Positions 1 to 7,434 of a stretch of 48,034 bases of DNA are shown piece after piece (within the stretch, counting starts at the first letter, position 1; the number at the start of each line of letters is the position of its first letter). The notes below the pieces were generated by a model. It saw only the letters and a program-made list of their open reading frames with translations, ran no database searches and was not told the origin of the DNA. The stretch is from an uncultured Pseudomonadota bacterium (GTDB taxonomy: Bacteria > Pseudomonadota > Gammaproteobacteria > Steroidobacterales > Steroidobacteraceae), in contig CAIRLC010000039.1 in the NCBI GenBank assembly GCA_903879335.1, positions 1 to 48,034 of the forward strand, in the 5' to 3' direction. Made by a program: the position numbers and the translations under genes.

Positions 1-918
1 ACTTACGGGCATGCGCTGATCGAACGGGCGTTGGCGCAAGGACCGGCGCAGGCCTTTGGCCATGAGTTCTCGGGCGAGGTGGTGGCGCTCGGTGCCGGGG
101 TCACGACGCTCGCCGTCGGGGATCGGGTGGCGGCGCGCGGCTCCCATCCCGAGGGGATCGTCGGCTTCGACTATCCCGGAGCCCTCGCGGAATACGGCGT
201 GTTTCCGGCCAGCCTTTTCGTGCGACTGCCTGATCATGTGAGCGATAGCGAAGGCGCGGCCATTCAGCCGCTCAGTGATGCCGTCGCGGCGGTGCATGCC
301 GCGCACATCCGTCTGGGGGACATCGTGGTCATCATTGGCTTAGGGTCGATGGGTTTATCGTGTTTGCAGGTGGCGCGCTCCGCGGGTGCCGGACGGGTCA
401 TTGCGATTGCCCGTCGCCCTGAAGTGCTCGCACTGGCCAGAACGCTGGGTGCCGACGACGTGATCGACGCCACGGCCGTGGATCCGGTCGAAGCGGTACG
501 CGCCCTGACCGCAGGCGACGGCGCCGATGTGGTGATCGAAACGGCAGGCGGTCCTGTGTCGCAGGGGCTTGCCGGCAATGAGACGTTGGTACGGGCGGGC
601 CGCATGCTGCGCGATGAAGGTACTGTAGTGGGCGTCGCATTCGATGGAGAAGCCACGCAATTGCCCTACGGAGTGTTTCGGTTTCGGGCCATTCGATTCG
701 TGTACCCCTCCGTACTGACCCGTCGCCTGTTTGAGACCAGCGTGCACCTCGTGGCCTCCGGTCGCGTACAGTTGAAACCGCTCATTACCTGCCAATTGGA
801 CGGTATCGAGCAGGTGCCGGAGGCGTTTCTGCGGACCGCGCAGAAAAGCCGCTACGGGCTCATCAATCCCGCGCAGGTTATCGTGACCCCGCCAGGAGAC
901 TCCTATGTCGGAACGTGA
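1..918 (+). CDS. MDR-family alcohol dehydrogenase-like oxidoreductase, 5' partial
   Basis: The frame is open from base 1, so the true start lies outside the window; 305 codons are visible. GHEFSGEV (visible residues 20-27) is the GroES-like lobe motif carrying the His-Glu pair of the catalytic site, and GLGSMG is the Rossmann NAD(P)-binding loop. Proteins of this family are soluble NAD(P)-dependent dehydrogenases of alcohols or polyols. The Cys-rich loop that binds structural zinc in classical members is absent: GDRVAARG runs directly into GALAEYG. The position that is usually Glu in the EPLA motif reads IQPLSDA, so zinc coordination may be altered. The gene overlaps the next one by 14 bases, which suggests a shared transcript. 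The family is clear; the substrate is unknown. Confidence 0.85.
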   Translation, partial: TYGHALIERALAQGPAQAFGHEFSGEVVALGAGVTTLAVGDRVAARGSHPEGIVGFDYPGALAEYGVFPASLFVRLPDHVSDSEGAAIQPLSDAVAAVHAAHIRLGDIVVIIGLGSMGLSCLQVARSAGAGRVIAIARRPEVLALARTLGADDVIDATAVDPVEAVRALTAGDGADVVIETAGGPVSQGLAGNETLVRAGRMLRDEGTVVGVAFDGEATQLPYGVFRFRAIRFVYPSVLTRRLFETSVHLVASGRVQLKPLITCQLDGIEQVPEAFLRTAQKSRYGLINPAQVIVTPPGDSYVGT

Positions 919-1288
919 ATTGGCCCTGACCCTGCTGCAGCGCACCTATTACGACGGTGTCGATGCGGGGGACATGATGCGAGCGACCTCGGCGCTGCAT
1001 GAGGAGATCGAGTGGTCGCATGCGCAGGTGTGGGCGCATCACGATTTCATCGCGGGGAAGCCGACGCGAATGCAGGGACGCGCCGCTATCCGGGAATTCC
1101 TTGACGCTCGTCGCGAACAGTTAGCCGCGGCCGGTATTCGTCACCGCTTGGTGGATCTTGTGATAGACCAAGGACGTGGGGCGTTCCTCGGTGAAGTCAC
1201 CGGACCCGATGGCTCGACCAAACCATTCATGGTTTGGTTCGAAATTCGCGACGGGTTGATCGGTCGTTATCTGCTGCGGCCGTTATGA
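905..1288 (+). CDS. SnoaL-like / NTF2-fold small protein
   Basis: The 127-residue product has the size and pattern of the SnoaL/NTF2-like alpha+beta barrel: an N-terminal helix (LLQRTYYDGVDAGD), then LHEEIEWSH, then GRAAIREFLDARR, and a C-terminal strand region (KPFMVWFEIRDGLIGRYLLRPL). Such proteins are polyketide cyclases, isomerases, ketosteroid-isomerase-like enzymes or ligand-binding proteins, and the sequence does not show which. The ATG lies inside the 3' end of the dehydrogenase gene, with GGAG just upstream, so the two are likely co-translated and act on the same substrate. The gene ends 20 bases before the convergent permease. Confidence 0.7.
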   Translation: MSERELALTLLQRTYYDGVDAGDMMRATSALHEEIEWSHAQVWAHHDFIAGKPTRMQGRAAIREFLDARREQLAAAGIRHRLVDLVIDQGRGAFLGEVTGPDGSTKPFMVWFEIRDGLIGRYLLRPL

Positions 1289-1308
1289 AGGCCGGCGACC
1301 GTCTCTTA

Positions 1309-2673
1309 TCATTCCACAAACTGGATACGCGCCTCGCGGAGTTTGGGGCGCCAGCGCAGGAGCGGTAAAGCCACGATCACCCAGACGAGGGTGATATACG
1401 GCAATACGCTGGCAGGCCAAGCGGGCACGGGCAGCACGGTACGTACCGCAATCCACACGAGCAGCAAGGGGCCCACGCAGCACGCCAAGGCCCAGCGTAG
1501 CCGTCCCTCCCTCACTGCTTCCACCGTCTCCGCGCACCCCACGCCAATGTAGTTCAGGATGAGCGCAAGCACCGCGACCGTACTCGTATAGCTGTAGAGG
1601 TCCCCGGGTACCACGTTCTTCCCAAAGACCAGAATGGGAGCAACCACAGCGATCGCAGATAATGCTCCGGCGATGGTGGGCGTTCCGAACGTGGGGTGAA
1701 TGTGAGTCAGGCTCCGACTCAATCCTGCGCGACCGAGTGCGAACAGAATCCGGCCGGCAGCCGTAATGGCGCCGATGGTCCCGGAAAAACACGTGATGGC
1801 TGCGGCAATGTCGAGGGCCACCGACAGGCTTTTGGAGGCATAGCGTTGCGACAAGGCATCTAGAGGGGCATCCGCACTCGCGAGCGCATTTAACTGATCA
1901 AAACCAAAGCCGATGACTTCAGAGAATGCGACCAGCGCGAAGAAAATGGCGCACAGCGCCACCGACCCGAACACGGCGATCGGAATCACCCGCCTCGGAT
2001 TGATGGCCTCCTCGCCTAAGGTCGCGGCGCTCTCAAAGCCTGCGAACGACAGCACGCAAAAGACCATCGAGTAGCCGATGCCGCGCCAGCCGTCAAAAGC
2101 CGTTGACGGGGTCAGCGCATGGGTGATCTGACTGAGGTCGGGCTGGGTCTCACGCAGAATCGTCACGCACAGATACAAGATGGCAAGGACCGCGATGCCT
2201 TCGATCGTGAGCATGACTCGCCCGGCGAGTCGCATGTCACGATACGACAGCGCCCAGGCACTCAGGACACCCGCTGCACTCACGGCGATCCACCACCAGC
2301 TCGCTGTGGCCACGCCAAGGCTCCGCAGAGCGGCCACCGTAAAGCCGCCGAAGAGGGACGCCATGCTGGCACCGAACATCGTGTAGGCCAACGCCAGCGC
2401 CCATCCGGCCACAAAGCCGACAGACGGGCCGAAGGTGTGGGTGATATAGGCATAGGCGGAACCGGCGTGGGCGACCCGCTTGGAAAAACTGATGAACGAG
2501 AGCGCCACAAAGCCCGTGGCAAGCGCCGCGATCAGGAAGGCCAGCGGTGCGGTGGGGCCTGCGGAGCGCACGACCAGCGAAATGTTGAACGCCGCCGTCA
2601 ACGTCGGCGCCACAATCGCCAGCGATAAGCCCACTGCCTCGATCAGCGACAGTCGTTTGACAAGCGACGTCAT
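1309..2673 (-). CDS. APC-superfamily amino acid/amine permease
   Basis: The 454-residue integral membrane protein has about 12 hydrophobic segments. The N-terminal SLIEAVGLSLAIVAPTLTAAFN is the substrate-binding unwound helix 1 of the amino acid-polyamine-organocation family, and FAGFESAATLGEEA is the conserved helix 6 region, followed by NPRRVIPIAV. It should import an amino acid or amine across the inner membrane by proton or sodium coupling. Its ATG overlaps the stop of the upstream hydrolase gene as ATGA and has no clear Shine-Dalgarno sequence, so translation is probably coupled. As the last gene of the ligase/amidohydrolase operon it most likely imports that pathway's substrate. The family is certain; the substrate is not. 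Confidence 0.9.
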   Translation of the reverse strand: MTSLVKRLSLIEAVGLSLAIVAPTLTAAFNISLVVRSAGPTAPLAFLIAALATGFVALSFISFSKRVAHAGSAYAYITHTFGPSVGFVAGWALALAYTMFGASMASLFGGFTVAALRSLGVATASWWWIAVSAAGVLSAWALSYRDMRLAGRVMLTIEGIAVLAILYLCVTILRETQPDLSQITHALTPSTAFDGWRGIGYSMVFCVLSFAGFESAATLGEEAINPRRVIPIAVFGSVALCAIFFALVAFSEVIGFGFDQLNALASADAPLDALSQRYASKSLSVALDIAAAITCFSGTIGAITAAGRILFALGRAGLSRSLTHIHPTFGTPTIAGALSAIAVVAPILVFGKNVVPGDLYSYTSTVAVLALILNYIGVGCAETVEAVREGRLRWALACCVGPLLLVWIAVRTVLPVPAWPASVLPYITLVWVIVALPLLRWRPKLREARIQFVE

Positions 2674-3335
2674 ACGCGTGTGACCAATTGTTGAATTTCG
2701 GTGACGAGTACGTCAGTGGTGACCTGACGGCAGTAGCCGCGGTTGTTGCGCAGTGAGGTCACATGGCGCTCCTCCGACTGCGTGACGCAGGCATCGGTGG
2801 GCACGGTCACGAGATAGCCCAGGTCACAGGCATCGCGGATAGAAGAATCAACGCACGGGTCGGTCAGCACGCCGACGATGATGAGGTAGCGCACGCCGAG
2901 GTTACGCAGCACGTAATCAATGTTCGTCGACATGAAGACCGATGAGGAGGTCTTTGGGATGATAATTTCATCCTCAGCGGGGCTTAACTCGGCAATGACC
3001 TTGGCATCCGCGGAGCCCTTGGGGACGTTGAAGCCGGTGATCTTATAGTCGAGCGAGCGATCACGGCCATCCTGCGTCAGGTTCTCGACTACCGTGTACA
3101 TCACCTCGATCCGCGCGTCCCGGCAGGCTTTCTGCAGGCGCTGCATATTGGGAATGCCGCGCGAGGTCATCTCGGAGAAGAAGTAGCCGTAGCGGCTCTC
3201 GATCGTTTCGTCGTCGAGTCCGACGTACTCCCCGCCGTCGCGACGGCAGTTGAAGTTCTGCACATCGACATACAGGATCGCGGTCGCATCCGGCTCGATG
3301 GCAATCTCGCGGCTCGTTGGGGTCGGAATGCGCAC
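2670..3335 (-). CDS. Isochorismatase-family cysteine hydrolase
   Basis: With the GTG at 3335 the product has 221 residues. That start is chosen because AGGAG lies 7 bases upstream. The triad of the isochorismatase-like hydrolases is visible: Asp24 in ILYVDVQNF, Lys128 in IIIPKTSSS and Cys161 in VGVLTDPCVDSS. This fold hydrolyses C-N bonds in nicotinamide, biuret, ureidoacrylate and N-carbamoyl compounds; true isochorismatases usually lack the Cys. The sequence therefore supports an amidohydrolase, with substrate unknown. The start lies 3 bases past the end of the upstream amidohydrolase gene, and the stop overlaps the permease start, so it is an internal operon gene. Confidence 0.88.
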   Translation of the reverse strand: MRIPTPTSREIAIEPDATAILYVDVQNFNCRRDGGEYVGLDDETIESRYGYFFSEMTSRGIPNMQRLQKACRDARIEVMYTVVENLTQDGRDRSLDYKITGFNVPKGSADAKVIAELSPAEDEIIIPKTSSSVFMSTNIDYVLRNLGVRYLIIVGVLTDPCVDSSIRDACDLGYLVTVPTDACVTQSEERHVTSLRNNRGYCRQVTTDVLVTEIQQLVTRV

Positions 3336-3337
3336 GG

Positions 3338-4117
3338 TCACTCTCCTAGGCACAGTTGGCGCGCCTGCACGAGCGCGTGGGCAATACGGTCGGCCCATTC
3401 GGCCTGGCCGCTATCCGTGGTCACGAGGTCCTGGCGAACCTCGATTTCGACATGAAGTAGACCGCGCCGTTCGGCATGCACTGGCACCGTGTAATCCGTG
3501 TCATCACTCACAAAATACGGCTCGTTGTCCGCAATCACCCGTGTCGGGTCTGCTCGCAACAAGTCGAGCATGGCGCCGGCGAAGCGCCGGTCGCGGTTAT
3601 AGAGGATCGCCGCGTGCATCGCGCGCGATTGTCCTTTGAAGGTCGGCGTCATGCTGTGCTGACTGACCAGGATCGTCCGGCGACCGGCGGCGGCTCGTGC
3701 ATCGAGCAGGGCCGCAATGCGCGATTGGTAGGGCGTGAAGAGCGCGTCAACCCGTTGCTGCCGCGCCGCCTCCGACAATCCCTCATTGCCCGGAATGGCC
3801 GTGTATTCGCTGATGAGCGGAATCGCCGACGGCACATGCGGATCGCGGTTGCAGTCAATGACGAGACGCGAATAGTTCGAGGCGATCAGGGTCGCGTTCA
3901 GACGCCGCGAGAGCCCGCGCGCCACGCCGAGCGCCCCGATGTCCCAGGCGATGTGGCGCGTGAGCTCGGAGGGCGACACACCGAGGGTGCCTAAGCTTGC
4001 CGGAATGCGGGCAGACGCATGATCGACGGTGATCAGAAAATCACTGTCACCTTCGAGGCATTCCTCGGTGTAGGGCGGCGGATCATCCGGCCCGAAGAAG
4101 GATCTTGCGTCCGCCAT
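3338..4117 (-). CDS. N-formylglutamate amidohydrolase family protein
   Basis: The ATG at 4117 gives 259 residues, normal for this family, and sits one base after the stop of the ligase gene; the frame extends upstream only as an overlap with that gene. Recognisable family blocks in order are ITVDHASARIP, HIAWDIGALGVAR, NYSRLVIDCNRDP, AIPGNEGL, SQHSMTPTFKG, AILYNRDRR, DNEPYF, and HAERRGLLHVEIEVRQDL. The family hydrolyses N-formylglutamate to formate and glutamate, and some homologues act on other N-acyl glutamates. No histidine-degradation genes (hutH, hutU, hutI) are nearby, so the role is more likely tied to the adjacent glutamine-synthetase-like ligase. The family assignment is strong; the substrate is inferred. 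Confidence 0.88.
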   Translation of the reverse strand: MADARSFFGPDDPPPYTEECLEGDSDFLITVDHASARIPASLGTLGVSPSELTRHIAWDIGALGVARGLSRRLNATLIASNYSRLVIDCNRDPHVPSAIPLISEYTAIPGNEGLSEAARQQRVDALFTPYQSRIAALLDARAAAGRRTILVSQHSMTPTFKGQSRAMHAAILYNRDRRFAGAMLDLLRADPTRVIADNEPYFVSDDTDYTVPVHAERRGLLHVEIEVRQDLVTTDSGQAEWADRIAHALVQARQLCLGE

Positions 4118-4118
4118 A

Positions 4119-5372
4119 TCAGTAGACAGCGGCGTAGCGGCGGCAGATTTCGCTCTCCGTGAGCGCGGCAAGCCCTGCTGCCTCCGCCCGTTTGAACTGC
4201 ACATAGCCATCGCGCAGTCCGGCGCCGAACCAATGATCCGGAATGGTGGCAAAGTGGTCGAGTGCTTCATCCAGGCTGCGCGGGAGAGCCTCAGCCACGT
4301 GCTGATCTAAGCGCGCACCACGTTGGATGCCATCTAAGCCCGCCCGGACCAACGCAGTGAGAAGTAGGTAGGGATTGGCCGTCGCGTCCGCGACGCGGAA
4401 CTCGACGTTGTACTGACGTGCGCGATCCGCCGGATCGGTTGCGTTCATGGGCGAGATGCGTAACGCCGCGCCGCGATCGAAGGCCCCGATATCGGCGCTG
4501 ACCGGTGCCCATCGGTTTGGTCGCAAGCGGTAATAGGACGCGACCGAGGGAGCTGACACTGCGCAGATGGCGGGCAAGGCCGAGAGAAGGCCCGCGACAA
4601 ATGACTGCGCCGGGCGCGCCATCTGCAGTGGCTGATCGGCGTCATACATGCACGGGTGATTGACGGCGTCGCGAAAACTGAAGTGCACGTGAGTGCCGTT
4701 GGCGACGCCGTCTGGATCCGCCATCGGGGCGACGCTGACCGTCGCGTTGTGGCGGAAGGCGGTGGCGCGCAGCAGTTCACGCACGATCACGGCCTCATCC
4801 GCCGCCCGCAAGCCGAGCGCCGGCGTCGTCGTCACTTCAAACTGCTGCGGCCCAAACTCGGCGAGAAATGCGTCCGGCGTGATACCGGCGCAGCGCAGCA
4901 GCGACAGTAGGTCCGTGCCAAAAGTCCCGATGCGGCGCAGACCATCCAGTTCATAAGGACGCGGTGGGTGGGCGTCGACGCCGCTGTAGGTGAATTCCTG
5001 TTCGAAGGTCGAGTACAGCTGCCAGCCGGTTTCTCGGGCGAGATCCTCAAGCGCCCGCCGCAGTGCGCCGCGCGGACAATAGTCCCAGGGACGGCCGTCC
5101 ATCTCGTAAAAGTCGCCGAGGTAGAAGTGCTCGCCCGGACGGCCGTCGCCCAAGAAATGAACTCGCGTGCTCTCATCGGGGATCAGGAAGACCTCGCCGC
5201 TCGTCCCGAAGGTCGTGGTCTGGATCGGACCGAAGGCCCCCATGTACAGGTTCGTGGGCGCAAGGCCGACACCGCGGCGCAACTTCGACGGCAACTCGCT
5301 CGCCGGGAAGCTCTTGCCGCGAAAATGCGCGGACAGGTCGCTGGTGCCGATGAATACGATCTCTTCTTGCAT
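4119..5372 (-). CDS. Glutamine synthetase-like ligase (gamma-glutamyl amine ligase type)
   Basis: This is a 417-residue member of the glutamine synthetase superfamily. Catalytic landmarks are FEQEF (about residues 123-127) and QQFEVTTTP (176 onwards) for metal binding, NGTHVHFSF (about 226) for the GxHxH loop, RPNRWAP (about 284) for ATP/phosphate contacts, and NVEFRVAD (about 322). The adenylylation loop and other signs of a housekeeping GlnA are not evident, and the gene sits among amidohydrolases and a permease. A role in joining glutamate to an amine, as in PuuA or IpuC, is therefore likelier than ammonia assimilation. A GTG at 5405 would add 11 residues. I prefer the ATG at 5372 because a TATAAA-like -10 element lies at 5409-5414, so a transcript from it would start after that GTG. 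Confidence 0.85.
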   Translation of the reverse strand: MQEEIVFIGTSDLSAHFRGKSFPASELPSKLRRGVGLAPTNLYMGAFGPIQTTTFGTSGEVFLIPDESTRVHFLGDGRPGEHFYLGDFYEMDGRPWDYCPRGALRRALEDLARETGWQLYSTFEQEFTYSGVDAHPPRPYELDGLRRIGTFGTDLLSLLRCAGITPDAFLAEFGPQQFEVTTTPALGLRAADEAVIVRELLRATAFRHNATVSVAPMADPDGVANGTHVHFSFRDAVNHPCMYDADQPLQMARPAQSFVAGLLSALPAICAVSAPSVASYYRLRPNRWAPVSADIGAFDRGAALRISPMNATDPADRARQYNVEFRVADATANPYLLLTALVRAGLDGIQRGARLDQHVAEALPRSLDEALDHFATIPDHWFGAGLRDGYVQFKRAEAAGLAALTESEICRRYAAVY

Positions 5373-5438
5373 GATGGTCGCGCGCTGAATGGACGTGGAC
5401 AGCACGCTTTTATACCAAAAAGCGCCCCGTCCGGTCGT

Positions 5439-7277
5439 TCAGAACCAGTCCTCCTGCATGCTGCGACAGGTGTCGTCGCGGCGGGCGACCACGGCGAGCC
5501 AGGCATCGATTTTGGGCAGTTCATAGGCGAAGAAATACTGCATGGCCTGCTTCAAACCGCGCCGGTGCAGCCGGGTCGGTTCATCGTGCTCTTGGCCGGG
5601 CGCTTGTGCGGCGATCGCACAATCAAGCCACAGCCACGCGAGGGTCACGTGACCGAAGGCCTCTAAGTACGCCGTGGCATTGGCGAGCGCGGCCTCCGGA
5701 TCCGGGACCGACCAGGCTGTCTGGGTGGCTGAGACGAGGTGCGACAGCGCAGTCTTGAGTTGCCGTGCCCAGCTGTCTAATCCGGCCGCCTCGGCTTTGC
5801 TGACCGTGGCGAGTACCCGCTCGGCGTAGAGACGCAGACCGGCGCCCTCGTTCAGGCGGACCTTGCGGCCCAGCAAATCCAGTCCATGGATACCGTGCGC
5901 ACCCTCATGGATCATGTTGAGGCGGTTATCACGCCAGTACTGTTCGACCGGAAAATCGCGCGTATAGCCGTAACCCCCATGCACCTGGATCGCGAGACTG
6001 TTCGCCTCAAGGCAATACTGACTCGGCCAACTTTTGACGACCGGCGTCAGAACTTCGAGGAGTGCATGCGCATTGGCCGCGGTTGCGGCGTCGGCGGTGC
6101 GGGTCTCATCGACGAGACGCGCCGCATACAGCACGAGGGCGAGAGACCCTTCCACATACGCTTTCTGGGCGAGCAGCATCCGTCGCACGTCAGCGTGTTC
6201 TACGATGCGGATGGGTGGTGAGGCAGGATCCTTGCCGGCAGGTCCGATGGAGCGCCCCTGACGACGCGTGCGGGCGTAGTCGAGACTGGCCTCGAAACCT
6301 GCGTACCCGAGTGCCGCCGCACCAAGTCCGACGGCGATGCGGGCTTCGTTCATCATGTGGAACATGTAGGCGAGCCCATGGCCCTCGGCGCCCACGAGAT
6401 ATCCGATCGCACCGCTCGCGCCGCGCACGGGATGGCGACCTTCGCCGAAGTTGAGCAGCGTGTTCGGCATCCCGCGATAGCCGCACTTGTGATTCAGGCC
6501 CGCGAGGGCCACGTCGTTGCGCTCACCCGTCAGTTGCGCCTCGGTGTCGACGAGGCGCTTCGGCACAATGAAGAGCGAGATGCCCTTGACGCCGGGAATG
6601 AGTCGGCCGTGGGCGTCGGGGATCTTGGCCAGCACGAGATGCACGATATTCTCGGTGAGATCGTGCTCGCCGTTCGAAATCCACATCTTGTTGCCCTGCA
6701 GGCGATAGCGCGGACCCAAGGGATCCGCGGCATGCTCCTCGCCATCGGGTATGGCGCGCGTCGTGATGTCTGAGAGACTCGACCCGGCCTGCGTCTCGGA
6801 CAGGCACATGGTGCCGGACCAGCGCCCCGACAACTGGTGGCGCGCAAAGACCTCTTTCTGGGTCGGGGAGCCGTGCGCGAGGATGAGGTTGGCATTCCCC
6901 GTGGTGAGCATTGCACCGCCGCCGAGACCGATGCCCGCCTTGGCAAAGAAGGCGTTGGCCGCCGCTTCGATCACGCAGGGCAATTGTGCGCCGCCATACT
7001 CCGCGTCTTGAGAGGCCGCAATCATGCCGGTGTCGCGATAGGCCTGTGCGGTCACATACGCCGCCTCGGGCAACCAGACGGTGCCATCCGGATTCATGCG
7101 CGGCTCCTCCACGTCGACGACGCGGTTCACCGGCTGGAACACTTCGCGCGCCACCCGTTCACAGGTGTCGAGGACCGCGGTGAAGGTGTCCACCGAATGA
7201 TCGGCATGGCGGGGGCGTTCGGTCAGCGTACCGACCGCGAGCCAGTCATTGAGCAGAAAGTCGATGGTGCGGCGCAT
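5439..7277 (-). CDS. Acyl-CoA dehydrogenase, long DmdC-like type
   Basis: The 612-residue protein is longer than ordinary acyl-CoA dehydrogenases (about 380) and matches the 590-610-residue class that includes 3-methylmercaptopropionyl-CoA dehydrogenase and has an extra C-terminal helical domain. TMCLSETQAGSSLSDI and the NKMWISNGEHD region form the flavin/substrate middle domain. QVHGGYGYTRDFPVEQYWRD is the conserved C-terminal motif, and the Glu in NMIHEGAHGIHGLDL (about residue 458) is the expected catalytic base. It should oxidise an acyl-CoA to a 2-enoyl-CoA with FAD, passing electrons to ETF. It lies 66 bases upstream of the ligase in the same direction and may belong to the same operon. 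Its acyl substrate is unknown. Confidence 0.9.
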   Translation of the reverse strand: MRRTIDFLLNDWLAVGTLTERPRHADHSVDTFTAVLDTCERVAREVFQPVNRVVDVEEPRMNPDGTVWLPEAAYVTAQAYRDTGMIAASQDAEYGGAQLPCVIEAAANAFFAKAGIGLGGGAMLTTGNANLILAHGSPTQKEVFARHQLSGRWSGTMCLSETQAGSSLSDITTRAIPDGEEHAADPLGPRYRLQGNKMWISNGEHDLTENIVHLVLAKIPDAHGRLIPGVKGISLFIVPKRLVDTEAQLTGERNDVALAGLNHKCGYRGMPNTLLNFGEGRHPVRGASGAIGYLVGAEGHGLAYMFHMMNEARIAVGLGAAALGYAGFEASLDYARTRRQGRSIGPAGKDPASPPIRIVEHADVRRMLLAQKAYVEGSLALVLYAARLVDETRTADAATAANAHALLEVLTPVVKSWPSQYCLEANSLAIQVHGGYGYTRDFPVEQYWRDNRLNMIHEGAHGIHGLDLLGRKVRLNEGAGLRLYAERVLATVSKAEAAGLDSWARQLKTALSHLVSATQTAWSVPDPEAALANATAYLEAFGHVTLAWLWLDCAIAAQAPGQEHDEPTRLHRRGLKQAMQYFFAYELPKIDAWLAVVARRDDTCRSMQEDWF

Positions 7278-7434
7278 GACACGTCTCGTTGCCTAGCAAT
7301 ACTTCATCCTAAGCCTTCGCAGCGCCGCGCGCATGGCGTCATGGCGCAGCGCCCAGCGGTAGACATACGGATGGCCGCGCCGATCGTCCGATCTAGGATG
7401 GGCGTTGGAGTTTCATTGAAGGTAGAGGACCGTC

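Noticed and set aside
3338-4117. Histidine utilisation gene hutG.
   Set aside because: No hutH, hutU, hutI or hutC is adjacent; the context is a ligase/hydrolase operon.
4118-4270. A 51-residue upstream extension of the N-formylglutamate amidohydrolase.
   Set aside because: It lies inside the ligase gene, and the ATG at 4117 fits the family length and coupling.
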